Positions 24,420 to 34,951 of a DNA stretch of 64,000 nucleotides are shown one piece after another. The translations under genes and the position numbers were made by a program. Each line of letters opens with the position of its first letter. Position 1 is the first letter of the stretch. Under the pieces are notes generated by a model. That model worked only from the letters and a program-made list of their open reading frames with translations, was not told where the DNA came from and ran no database searches. Source of the stretch: Nissolia schottii (Eukaryota > Streptophyta > Magnoliopsida > Fabales > Fabaceae); NCBI GenBank assembly GCA_003254905.1, contig QANU01062782.1:992384-1056383 (forward strand), written 5' to 3'.

Positions 24420-26063
24420 TTATAATGGCTTCCGGTGAGAGATTTCTTTTTTGCATCCCTTCGACATGAGAGAAGGTATACTCTGTTCGTTCGTGAAGAA
24501 GTTAAGAGGATCAACCTTAGTCTTCACTCTTGCCAATCTATTGAAGTTGTTCTTGAAATACTTGAGACCCCAAATGCTAGCTTGCTCATAGCTTGTGTAG
24601 CCTTTGTTGTTATTTACCCCAATGTCAAGGTCTCTATAATTGACATATGTAGCCCTAGGAAACTTAGAAACAAAAGGTTCCATGTAACTGTAAACTCTTG
24701 TCACCCAATTGATGTGCCTTTGTGATACTACCCCATTCCCTTCTTGTTCCCAGTACACTAAGTACAAAATCTTGTACAAGTTTCCAGATCTGTGTGGGAA
24801 TGGAATTTCAGACTCAGGAATCTCATCCATTCTGCCCCCATATGGGAATAGCTGCACCAATGCAACTTTGGCCTCATCTTCATAAAACATTTGCCATATA
24901 AAATCTAAACCAGCTTCAGGAATTGGATGTCTCACATAGTCAGATTTTGCTTTGAAAAATTGCACCGAAGTCTGAGTTCTGTTCAGCATGACTTCAAGGG
25001 ATTGGCCACCATAACTAGGTCCAAAGCTCCAAAGGACAGATTCAATCCAACTCATCTCAGTGCAGTCTTCTCTGACCAAACCCAATTCAGGGAAGCTCTC
25101 TTGCATCATGGGAATGAGCCCATCGACACCGCCGAGAAACGTGCATTCGAATACAGCATTTACAGTTGAATTTACCCTCTGCAGTATGAGATAAATGGTT
25201 ATGTCCTCATGAAGCTTAGGTGCCACAAGCTGCCACCTATGCATGAGCTTGATTGCATTTTGTTCCAAAGTCCTGTGAACTCTGAACACTGTCACAGTGG
25301 ATGGAACCGGGACTAGTCTTATCTTCCATGATAGGATCACTCCGAAGCTAGCTCCCACACCACCTCTAATGGCCCAGAAGAGATCCTCACCCATGGCTTC
25401 TCTGTCAAGAAGCCTACCCTTCACATCAATTATGCGAGCATCTATTATGTTATCAGCGGAAAGGCCATGCTTGCGAGCGAAGTAACCATGGCCGCCACCG
25501 CTGAAGTGTCCGCCGACTCCAACTGTGGGGCACCCACCAGCTGGAAAGCCAAGTGTTGTGCTTTTCTGGCCAATTCTGTAGTAAAGTTCACCAATTGTTG
25601 CCCCTGCTTCAACCCATGCGGTTCTGTTCTCCATGTCCACATCAATTTTTCTGTAGTTGATGAGATCAATGATGACAAATGGTACTTGAGAAACATAGGA
25701 GAGTCCCTCAAAGTCGTGGCCGCCGCTCCTCGTTCGAATCTGCAGGCCGTGGCGCTGGGAACAGATTATGGTGGCTTGGATATGGGAAATTCGCAGGGGT
25801 GTCACTAGGACAAGGGGTTTCAGAGTTGTGTTGGATGTGAACCTGTGGTTTTGAAGGGAAAACTGGAATACAGAGGAGTAAGAGGAATTGGTTTTGGTGT
25901 AAACAACGTTGGAGATAGAGGTGGAGTTACTACTAAGGTAAAGACACTGAACAAAGTCTTCATATTGATCATGAGATGCAGATGCAGATGCAGATGCAGG
26001 GGATGAAAGCGAAAATAAGAGAGCAATTATAACAGCAGCGAAATGTGAGATTGATTGCTTCAT
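24420..26063 (-). CDS. BBE-like FAD-linked oxidase 4 (intronless, intact, altered active site)
   Basis: Fully open single-exon BBE-like gene of 547 aa from ATG 26063. It has a signal peptide with a SASASAS stretch (about 1-30), RSGGHDFEG (His116) and [12 protein letters not shown] (Cys178), so both covalent FAD ligands are kept, with Val181 at the oxygen gatekeeper. Two active-site positions differ from genes 1 and 2: the Tyr of GGGYG is His192 (GGGHG), and the Gln of K-x-Q is Leu433 (KILY). Tyr476 in NYRDLDIG is kept. The C-terminus runs about ten residues past the SKGR end of its relatives (SKGCKKEISHRKPL). The frame stays open upstream to an ATG at 26168, which would add 35 residues before the signal peptide; 26063 matches the family. 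Transcription and catalysis are unproven, but selection appears to have kept the frame open. Confidence 0.93.
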   Translation of the reverse strand: MKQSISHFAAVIIALLFSLSSPASASASASHDQYEDFVQCLYLSSNSTSISNVVYTKTNSSYSSVFQFSLQNHRFTSNTTLKPLVLVTPLRISHIQATIICSQRHGLQIRTRSGGHDFEGLSYVSQVPFVIIDLINYRKIDVDMENRTAWVEAGATIGELYYRIGQKSTTLGFPAGGCPTVGVGGHFSGGGHGYFARKHGLSADNIIDARIIDVKGRLLDREAMGEDLFWAIRGGVGASFGVILSWKIRLVPVPSTVTVFRVHRTLEQNAIKLMHRWQLVAPKLHEDITIYLILQRVNSTVNAVFECTFLGGVDGLIPMMQESFPELGLVREDCTEMSWIESVLWSFGPSYGGQSLEVMLNRTQTSVQFFKAKSDYVRHPIPEAGLDFIWQMFYEDEAKVALVQLFPYGGRMDEIPESEIPFPHRSGNLYKILYLVYWEQEGNGVVSQRHINWVTRVYSYMEPFVSKFPRATYVNYRDLDIGVNNNKGYTSYEQASIWGLKYFKNNFNRLARVKTKVDPLNFFTNEQSIPSLMSKGCKKEISHRKPL

Positions 26064-26200
26064 TTTCACACAACCACTGTTGTGTATAGTTAGTGGTTGC
26101 AGGTTGAGAGAGACCAGTGCTATTTGAAGTTTGGGGATTTGGTACCAATAATTGCTTGTCTCTATCATGAGAAGATGGGAACTAGAATTATATGCGGACC
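26064..26200 (-). promoter_or_regulatory. Promoter and leader block shared by oxidase units 3, 4, 5 and relic
   Basis: Minus-strand block with GAGACAAGCAATTATTGGTA, then CCAAAT...TTCAAATAGCA, then the start codon. Equivalent blocks precede gene 3 (11734-11990), gene 5 (33388-33500) and the orphan at 14371-14478. A possible TATA element (CATATAATTC) is near 26187-26196. BBE-like genes 1 and 2 have a different upstream sequence. Confidence 0.55.
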
Positions 26201-28251
26201 AACTCGGACATCTAACAAATAATCCTATAAATCAACATCACTTTTGCCATTTTTAAAAATAAATAAATTTCAAGTGTCATTTAGTGTAAATAGATTAATT
26301 TGTAGCTTTATTAAGTTAAATCTCTCACACATTTTTTTTCTTATATTCCATATGGTTCCAAATCATTTCACATGAATTGCTAAAGAAAAATTGGAACAAA
26401 ACAGTGAAAGCTATACTCCTTAATTTATGGTTGAGTTATTCTTAAAACAGTAAAAAAAAAACGTGAATTTATTTCTATACATCTCGTAATCAAAACTTCT
26501 TATCAATGAAAATTATTCAGCAAAATTATGGACAATTAGGGGTGATAAAAAAAAAGAGTATAACGAGGAAGAAATTGGTATTAAGAAGGGTTAAGAGATA
26601 TCATTAGGAAGAAGAGCACTTCGTGATACTGAAATCAAATTATTAAGAATGACTGAAGAAATTTTAATTAAGGAGAATGATACCTAGCGAGTACAGCTAT
26701 CAAAGTGGGTCAACCCGTCCCATTTGGGTTGGATCAGATCGGGTCAAGTTATTTTGAGTTATGTTATTCTTGGGTTAGTAATATGTTAGCTCATTTTTAT
26801 TTAAACCATTTTTGGGTTAGTTCATACCTTAATGTTTTGTTGATTAAATTTTTTTAATATATATATACACACACATTGATAAATTTTGGTAATAATGTAT
26901 AAGTAAATTTTATTGACTAAAAATAAAATAACTAATTTGTATAGTATTGAGATTATTTTGACTTAATTTTGAGTTTATTTGGATTCACTTCCAGGTTTCA
27001 AATGTTTTAATATGACTATATAATAAGGAAAATTATGAAAATGTATTTTGCGTTCAACTTATTTTTTGAGATAATATTAAATCAAAATATTCAATTAAAT
27101 ATTTATTACTTTTTATTTATTAATAATTAATCCTAATGAATCCTACAAATACATAAGACAAATGTTAAGTGGTTTATAAAATCAATACATGTTAAACTTG
27201 TTTGATTGTAATGTTAGGTACGCATAATTATTATATAGGCTAATAATTAAGAGGTTAAATAATTTCCAAATCTTATACATTTGACCCATATATATCATAT
27301 ATATGTATTATCTGAACCATAACCTCAATCATAGCAAAAAGATCAATGGTGCCAAAATGCAACCAAACAAATAAAAACGATACTTATTGCGGAACTAGCT
27401 TTTCACTAATTATTTTCTTATACATCATAAGAACAAGAAAAGGAGGCTACATTAATTCTTAAGAAGACGGAGCCTATAATGTTCACACACACACAACAGA
27501 TCAGCTTTTCACTAACTTGATATCTACATAATCTACTTCTACTTAATATTATAAACGAGAATTTCAAGATGGTAATGGCATGCTTATTATAGAAGGATAA
27601 GGGTAAAGTATCTTTATAAGTATCTTTTATAAAATATACTTATTATTACGGGACTAGCTTTCCACTAATTATACAAGTGACATAATGGTATGCATTCTAC
27701 TAACAAAATCTAGCATAATTGCGAGTGGTTAGGGGTTTGATTAGTTGTTATCCGCAATCAACACATCCTCCTTAAAAAATTAAAAAATAAAAATAATAAT
27801 GGTATGCATTCTATTATATCTTCAAATTAAATGGCTTGATGAAATGACATAAAATCATATCTATAATCCCTTGATACTTTCCAGTAAATTCCGCCTTCTA
27901 TTTGGACCAATCTGATTCCTCCCACTGTCTTTTACCTGTCCTATCCAATGCTTTTCTTATTTTTTGCAATAATTTCATTTCAAATTTCAAAACCTTATCA
28001 ATTTCTCTTCGTTATTTTTATTTATTTACTTTTTATCTTTTCATTCTTTTATGCATTCCTTTTTAATCGATACTGATTTTTCATTTTTTAAAAAATGGGG
28101 TTTTCTTTATATTATCTTAATTATTTCTACATATATATTTATTTTTTAAATTATTCCTCCCAATTGCTGTCCTTTTCAATATATTTTACCTCTTTTTCTT
28201 TTTTTTTTAACACAAAAACATAAAGTTGGGCAAGAATATGATCGAGTTAAA
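26201..28251. other. Intergenic upstream of gene 4
   Basis: No gene. About 26201-26345 is absent from the matching flank of gene 3 and is therefore an insertion or local change. About 26350-26690 matches 11970-12300. Near 26700, GTGGGTCAACCCGTCCCATT resembles the end of plant hAT-type elements, but no second end is seen. About 27200-27350 is the distal unit block. A single N lies at 28252. Confidence 0.5.
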
Positions 28252-28254
28252 NTG

Positions 28255-29290
28255 TTTTAAATTTGTGCAAATAGCACATGCCCAACATCAAGCTAAACGA
28301 AGAACATAGCCCAACACAAGCCTTGGCCCACGAATCAAGTGAAGAAAAATACTTGGTCCAAATCTGTGACAAAAACAAAGTTGCTTCTACTGCAAAACCA
28401 TTCTGTTTTGCTCATGAACCTTGAAGCCCATTTCGTGGAAGTTGCCGAAGACAAGAGAAAAGAATGAAAGAAAGGACAATCACATGCATAAAGGAAAGAA
28501 ATGAGTCTGCAAGTAAGACAATGTCTCTTTCAAGTAGAAGCAGCAGCAGATTTTTAGTGAAATCATAATATATAGCCCATACAAGGACAGCTCTAGGCCA
28601 AGGACAAAGCATAGACAAATGAAAGATGGACAACTCAGCTACCCTGGCAACGGTCAGACAAAAAGCTGCAACGTTTCGATATTTTCTCAAAAATAGTCAA
28701 GAACAAGAGGAGGACACTTGAGAAAAAGAAAAAGAGAGCGCAAAAATCACAACCTGAGCTAGAGCTTCATGCATTTGCATTTCACCTTCTTTTTCTCAAA
28801 TCACTATATACAAAGCTTGCTGAAATCGATAGAAGAGATGATGTGCTCATAGGATTTGTTTCTTGTTAGAGTGAAAATGCAAGAGTGAGTCCTTGAGAGA
28901 TTTTACAAAAGTCTTGATCATTTTGTGTATGTTTAAGAGTTCTAAGAAAAAACTATGAATTAGTTTTTTGAAAAAGTCATATGCATTTGTGAGGTTTTTT
29001 TTAGTGTTTGTATTTGAGGGAGAAATCTTGAATGCTTAAGATATTCTCTGTTGGCATTGGTGTTTGTAAAAAAACTTTATTATTGAAGAAAAATTCACCA
29101 CTTGTGGTGAGGATTAGATGTATATTCTACATTGAAATTGAATTAGGATAAATTTTTTGTGTGCTACTCTTTGCCCTTATCTCTGTTCCTTTTGATCCAA
29201 TTTTCTGTTTTAACTTATTTCCTAAAAACTTGTCTACATGAGTTTCAAGAAACACATTTATAACATTTGCAATAAGTAACGTGTAACACT
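28255..29290 (+). mobile_element. Possible Ty1/copia (SIRE-like) LTR fossil
   Basis: Composition and layout resemble legume SIRE-type LTRs: a plus-strand TATA-type signal (CACTATATACAAAGC, near 28802), then a T/G-rich transcribed stretch with TTGAAGAAAAATTCACCACT and GAATTAGGATAAA phrases. There are no coding domains and no clear ends; one N lies at its left. Recognition is by sequence style alone. A weaker look-alike is at about 62420-62880. Confidence 0.35.
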
Positions 29291-29780
29291 AAACCATATA
29301 GGTCATATACATGAAACTTTGTTGTGACTTTGTAAAAAAAACAATAGGTCATAAAGTACTACTAAAGTCTATGAGTAGAATAGAATAAGAAAAGTTTAAA
29401 ACTGGTCATTTCATGCAAAAAAAATTTTATGATACATATACAAAAGAATAGGAAAAATGAAAACTTGTTACTTCATGAAACTAATTTATTATATTTAGAA
29501 TCAATCAAGTCATGTCTCCTAAGTTTATAGATTCTTTTCATTTAATGAATTAATTGTAATATGAATAATTTTAAAAATAGTGATAATCCTGATTTTAAAC
29601 ATATATGAAGCTGCTAAAATGGAAAAAAAGGTTATGATAAATAACTCATCATATTAGCCATTCAAGTAGCTTCTCAAATATGATAACTACGGACTGAGGA
29701 AAGGTTACCCTGAATACACATACAAGCAAACGAACACAAAAGCAACTTATTTTTTATTGACTAATGCTAATCAGAGATTT
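29291..29780. other. 3' flank of oxidase unit 5
   Basis: No gene. About 29600-29720 matches the 3' flank of gene 3 (10055-10160), including GAAGCTGCTAAAATG and CATTCAAGTAGCTTCTCAAA, which places the border of the duplicated unit. Confidence 0.6.
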
Positions 29781-30392
29781 CTATATGTGCCCCTTCGACA
29801 TGAGAGAAGGTATACTCTGTTCATTCCTAAAGATGTTATGAGGATCAACCATAGTCTTCACACGTGCCAGTCTATTGAAGTTGTTCTTGAAATACTTTGA
29901 GACCCCAAATGCTAGCTTGCTTATAGCTTGTGTATCCTTCATTGCTATTTACCCCAATGTCAAGGTCTCTATAATTGACATATGCAGCTCTAGGAGACTT
30001 TGAAACAAAGGGTTTCATGTAACTGTATAGTCTTCTCATCCAATTGATGTGCCTTTGTGCTACTACCTCATCCCCTTCTTGTTCCCAAACCACCAAGTAC
30101 AGAATCTTGTCCGAGTTCCCAGATCTGTGGGGGAATGGAATTTCGGACTCAGAAATCTCATCCATTCTGCCCCCATATGGAAATAGTTGCATAAATACAA
30201 ATTTGGCCTCATGATTTTCATAAAACATTGGCCACAGTCCTTCTAAAGCAGTTTCAGGAATTGGACGTCTCACATAATCAGATTTTGCTTTGAAAAGATT
30301 GGGCGAAGCCGTTCTGTTCAGCAAAGCTTCAAGTGGTTCGTTGGTCCGAAACTGCTAAGCACAGACTCAATCCAGCTCATCTCAATGCAGTC

Positions 30393-32417
30393 TCAGGGGA
30401 GGGGGGGCTGAATCTTAGCAAATACTTTTTTGGAAACTAAACTTTCTTTTAAGTTGAAAAATTATCACCTAAAAACTTAGGAGATATCTCCCACGAGAAA
30501 GTTTTCTAAAAAATGAATTTTCAAAACGAAAACTGAATTTCTTTTTGAAAGATTAGTAACGAAACTGAATTTCTTTTTGAAAGATTAGAAATGTAAATAG
30601 TGAAGGGAAGAAAAGAGAACATACAAGAATTATATTGGTTCGGTTCCTATTCTAGGAATTTAGGTCCAGTTCTTTAAATACCCAAAACTCTTTTCTTTTA
30701 CAAAACTTCCAAGTACAAACACCAATAACATCTTCCAAAAACCTCACAAAACAAACTTCCAAATACAAAGAAACTTAAAATAAAATCCCTCTCAAGCTTT
30801 TTATTGCTTCCTAAAAACAAACCCTCAAATAACCAAGTTTTTCTCACCAAACAACAAAATACGGAAACACAAATCAAAGGATTGAAACCAATTCAGAATA
30901 GAAGATGTTTTGAGGAGGAGCACGTGAGGATGTATATCAATGATGAGCTATTTCTCTCATTTTTCTGCTTCTTGTGATGAATGATAGAAGACGTTTCATT
31001 TATACTTGACTTTTAGCATAGTCTTCAAGCTTGATGCTTAATGTCATGTCCTTCATTCATGCATTCTTTCCTTTTTCTTCTATGATTTTTGCTTGATATA
31101 GCTTTGCTTTTCCCTCTTGATTTCCATGAATCTAGCTCTTCCTTTCTTGTTTCCAAGTTTTTTGTTTACACTTTTTAATAGACTTTTCCTCACGTTTTCC
31201 ATCTTTCATTATTTTCTTTCTTTTCCTCCATTAATTTTTCTTGACCATTGCACAGTCATTTTCTTCCTTTTCTTGCTTTTTTTTTAAATTTCTTTCTTCC
31301 CAAGTTGTTTCCGAAATCTTCTTTTAATTCCCTTTTTGAAATTTCTCTCAATGGCTTTTGTGTAGTTTCCTTTTTTCCTTTTAGATTTTTCAATCCAAAT
31401 CTATAGGATCATTGCTTTCCCATGTCTTCTTCCTCTTTCTTTTTTTCTTTCTTCCTTTCCCGAAAAAAATCTTGATTGTTTATAGCATTACTCACGTTTT
31501 CCTTTTCTTGTTTTTCTCTACCATTTACAATGTGAAATCAGCCTTGATCTTTGCCTCACTTTGACGAAAAACTAGCTTTCCTTTTGTCTCATTCTCTTTT
31601 CTTTCTTTTCATCTCTTCTTTCCTTTTCTGATGGTGGCAACTTGGGCTTTAACTGTGAGAAAAGATTTGTTTCCCAATGTTACATTTTTATAGATATGTC
31701 ATTGTCAATCTCTTTCTTTGATTGATTTTCTTTCCCATTTCCTGGTGACATCACGTCACCTTCTCCTTCCCTCTTTTTAATTCTTTTTCAAATTTTGTCC
31801 TTATCCAATACTTTCCTTTCTTCATGTAGGATTGCACTTTCCTTTCTTTTTCTTTGCAACTCACATCCCACTTCTTCATTTCAATCATCTTTCTTTGAAT
31901 GATTTTTTTCCTCATTTCTTAGTGACATCACGTCACCTTCTCCTTCCCTCTTTTTAATTCTTTTTCAAATTTTGTCCTTATCCAATGCTTTCCTTTCTTC
32001 ATATAGGATTGCACTTTCCTTTCTTTTTCTTTGCAACTCACATCCCACTTCTTCATTTCAATCATCTTTCTTTGAATGATTTTTTTCCTCATTTCTTAGT
32101 GACATCACGTCACCTTCTCCTTCCCTCTTTTTAATTCTTTTTCAAATTTTGTCCTTATCCAATGCTTTCCTTTCTTCATATAGGATTGCACTTTCCTTTC
32201 TTTTTCTTTACGACTCATGTCCTACTTCTTCATTTCAGCCCTCTTATTTTCCTTTTATTTTTCTTTCTTTATTTAAAGCTTTTGGGCCTTTTATCTTTTT
32301 GTAGCTTATAGAACGTGGATGAACTTGGTCTTTACCTTTTTATTTTTACTGAAACACTTAATACACACATTAGTAAAGTTCACACAATGTTTGTCATCAA
32401 ATTCTAAATCAACATCC
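30393..32417. mobile_element. 2.0-kb non-coding insertion in BBE-like gene 5
   Basis: It splits the codons between LVRG and DCIEM. The left end starts in a G-run (CTCAGGGGAGGGG) and the right end is CAACATCCTC; a 3-bp CTC is present at both edges and could be a target duplication. There is no open frame, no inverted ends and no TG...CA ends. It contains a short duplication near 30537-30590 (GAATTTCTTTTTGAAAGATTAG twice) and a 177-bp tandem array at 31699-32230, and the right half is strongly pyrimidine-biased on the plus strand. The class of element is not recognised. Confidence 0.7.
31699..32230. repeat. 177-bp tandem repeat, three copies
   Basis: The phrase GACATCACGTCACCTTCTCC recurs at 31747, 31924 and 32101, exactly 177 bp apart. 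Copies 2 and 3 are nearly identical and copy 1 is slightly diverged. Each unit carries TGACATCACGTCA, which contains an ACGTCA bZIP-type core. Confidence 0.93.
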
Positions 32418-33387
32418 TCTTACCAAACCCAATTCAGGGAAGCTCTCTTGCATCAAGGGAATGAGCCGATCCACGCCGCCAAGAAACGTGCTTTCGAATA
32501 AGGCTTGCACCGTTGAATTCACCCTTTGCAATATGAGATAAATGGTCATGTCCTCGTGAATTTTGTTCGCCACAACTTGCCACCTATGAATAAGCTTGGT
32601 TGCATTTTGTTCCAAAGTCCTGGTGACTTTGAACAGTGTCACGGTTGATGGAACTGGGACTAGTCTTACCTTCCATGATAGGATCACTCTATAGCCAGCT
32701 CCTCCACCACCTCTAATGGCCCAAAACAGATCCTCACCCATGGCTTCTCTGTCAAGAAGCCAACCCTTCACATTGATTATGCGAGCATCGATGATATGAT
32801 CAGCTGCAAGGCCATACTTGCGCCCCAAGTAACTGTAGCCGCCGCCACTGAAGTGTCCTCCAACTCCTACTGTGGGGCAAACACCTGCTGGAAAGCCAAG
32901 TATTCTGCTTTTCTGGCTAATTCTGTAGTAGTTCACCGATTGTTGCCCCTGCTTCAACCCATGCGGTTCTGTTCTCCATGTCCACATCAATTTTTCGGTA
33001 GTTGATGAGATCAATGATGACAAATGGTACTTGAGAAACATAGGAGAGTCCCTCAAAGTCATGGCCGCCGCTTCTTGTTCGAACCTGCAAGCCGTGGCAC
33101 TGGGAACAGATTATGGTGGCTTGAACATGGGGAACTTGCAGGGGTGTCACAATGACAAGGGGTTTCAGAGTTGTGTTGGAAGTGAACCTATGGTTTCGAA
33201 GGGAAAATTGAAGTTTAGAGGGGTAAGAGGAATTGGTTTTGGTGTAAAGAGACTTGGAGATTGAGTTGGATTTGCTATAAAGACACTGAAGGAAGTTTTC
33301 ACGAGTATTAGATGCGGATGCAGGGGATCTGAGTGAAGATAAGAGACTAATTATAGCAATAACAAAATGTGAGATTGTGTGCTTCAT

Positions 33388-34437
33388 TTTTGGATGGTGT
33401 TCTGTATACTGAGTGGTTGCAAATTGAGAAGCACAAGTGCTGCAATTTAAAGTAGTGAATTTGGTACTAATAATTGCTTTGTCTCAATCATGATTCATAA
33501 GAAGATAGGAATCATAAGAAAATGTGCTTTAGTAATATTAGAAGTTTATACTATTGGATGCACAAGGATCAAGTGCTATAAGCTGCAAAGAGTACACACA
33601 CAGAGGTATATCACCAAATTTGATTCACCGAAAACAACCAAAGAAGAGATATTCTTAGCTGTACACGTCTTTAAAAAAAAAATTTAGGTTAAGTACACAC
33701 AAAAATTATGAATCTCACAAAATTTATTAAAGACGTTTAAATACATGTAGAACTTACCACTTTTTTTTGTGCATAAACAAAATATCTTAGGCAAGTATTC
33801 ACTCAATAATTTTTAACCAAAGAATTAGAAAAATATTACTTTAATACCAAACTTTGTATAATTACCCAGACACTTCTCTCACAGGTATCATGAGGCTCAC
33901 ACTTACATTAATATGTGAGTGTAACCTCAAGATATTTGTAAAAGATGTGACTGAGTAACTACACCAAGTTTGATGTCAAAATAATGCTACCCAAAGAATT
34001 ATCTCCAAATTAACTACTAGTAGTACAAACTCTACACCTTTGCAGGGACCAATAGACAATTAGTCAATGTCCAACTGCTTGTGAGCCATGGCACGCTTGC
34101 ATGAGCATCAAGTGTGACAGACAGTTTTCTCGAATGCTGGTTGGTCCCCACTCTCGCAAGCTGGAGTGATAAGTGAATGCTGTCAACACTAAGATACGAC
34201 ACATCACACTCAAACCCTTCCACAACATGCATATATGAAACCTTTGCATGCATGAAACAATGATAATTATCGATATACCCTGCTCATTGCTCCTCCGTTG
34301 AACACGTGTGACCAATCCCCAACTCGGTGAACAAGATTCCAAGATTATGTCGGCTTCGGGTTGAGATAGAATCTAAAACACCTTTCTGCCTTGGAATGCA
34401 TGCATAGCATAGATGAAGTCATGAAACTAAATATGTA
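33388..34437. other. Promoter block of gene 5, then intergenic with one MITE
   Basis: About 33388-33500 is the promoter and leader block shared with genes 3 and 4, here with a stop codon between the upstream ATG and the start. The rest holds a MITE (33828-33990) and no recognisable gene; antisense frames near 34030-34340 have no known domain. Confidence 0.6.
33828..33990. mobile_element. 163-bp MITE with long inverted repeats
   Basis: Almost the whole element is two arms of about 75 bp (left AATATTACTTTAATACCAAA, right TTTGATGTCAAAATAATGCT) meeting near 33910. It is flanked by an 11-bp direct repeat CCAAAGAATTA (33817-33827 and 33991-34001). Long arms plus a 9-11 bp duplication fit a Mutator-type MITE. 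Its transcript would fold into a long hairpin. Confidence 0.75.
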
Positions 34438-34438
34438 C

Positions 34439-34446
34439 TATAAATA
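34439..34446 (+). promoter_or_regulatory. TATA box of the small membrane protein gene
   Basis: TATAAATA about 100 bp upstream of the ATG at 34538, leaving a leader of roughly 65-70 bases. Confidence 0.5.
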
Positions 34447-34537
34447 TTCGTATATGTGTGTGTCCACATATATTAGTTGTCGTCATAAACAAGAAACAAT
34501 AGACCCAGAACAAAGCAAGGCAAGAAGAGAGATATAC

Positions 34538-34951
34538 ATGGCTTTGATATTAAGCGAGAGAAAAGGGTGGTCATCAGGGAACACCTTGTACTCCTCCATA
34601 TCTGCTCCGCCTCTGCAACTGCTTGCAATAGTAGGCATTGTGGCGTTGTTGCTATGGGTTTCATCATACCTAAACTACAAGGCAGCCATGCAGACTGCCA
34701 CCACCAACACCAACTTGTTCCTCTTGCTCTTGCCTCTTGTGTTATTCCTTTTTGCCTTCTATGGACGCCTCCTGGTTCCAGCTCCAAGTGTTAGAGAGAA
34801 AAGTTCTCATGGTGGTGAAGATGGGGTCTCATCATCACCTTGGGGATTGGCTGCATTGGTTGCCTTGGTTTTGGTTTTGGTCTATTACCGACCTCACCTT
34901 ATCTTTGTAGTTGCGATAGTGTTTGTGTACATGTATATCTTATCAATATAA
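34538..34951 (+). CDS. Small multi-pass membrane protein, function unknown
   Basis: Intronless frame of 137 aa. After a soluble N-terminus (MALILSERKGWSSGNTLYSS) come four hydrophobic stretches at about 27-45, 59-79, 103-117 and 120-136, with a hydrophilic loop (PSVREKSSHGGEDG) at about 83-96. A final hydrophobic tail ends YILSI. Such short, leucine/valine-rich, intronless membrane proteins occur widely in plants without a known role; I do not recognise a characterised family. The frame continues upstream to 34391, but that start lies before the TATA box, so ATG 34538 is chosen. It has no functional link to its neighbours. Codon use and clear hydrophobic blocks argue that it is real; the antisense frame at 34473-34787 is its shadow. 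Confidence 0.75.
   Translation: MALILSERKGWSSGNTLYSSISAPPLQLLAIVGIVALLLWVSSYLNYKAAMQTATTNTNLFLLLLPLVLFLFAFYGRLLVPAPSVREKSSHGGEDGVSSSPWGLAALVALVLVLVYYRPHLIFVVAIVFVYMYILSI

Larger units (their letters stand above)
29781..33387 (-). pseudogene. BBE-like oxidase 5, split by a 2-kb insertion
   Basis: The N-terminal half (33387 to about 32418) starts MKHTISHF with a signal peptide, RSGGHDFEG and [12 protein letters not shown], and reads to GLVRG. The C-terminal half (about 30392-29781) resumes at DCIEMSWIES and runs through LNRT, KILY and NYRDLDIG to SKGHI and a stop. Between them lies non-coding DNA (30393-32417). Two small frame disruptions are also present: near 32930, where two bases are missing relative to gene 4 (GAGTTAC... 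region after IGEL), and near 29900, where one extra T shifts the frame in the WGLKYF segment. Its promoter block is intact, so it may still be transcribed. Closest relatives are genes 3 and 4. Confidence 0.93.
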
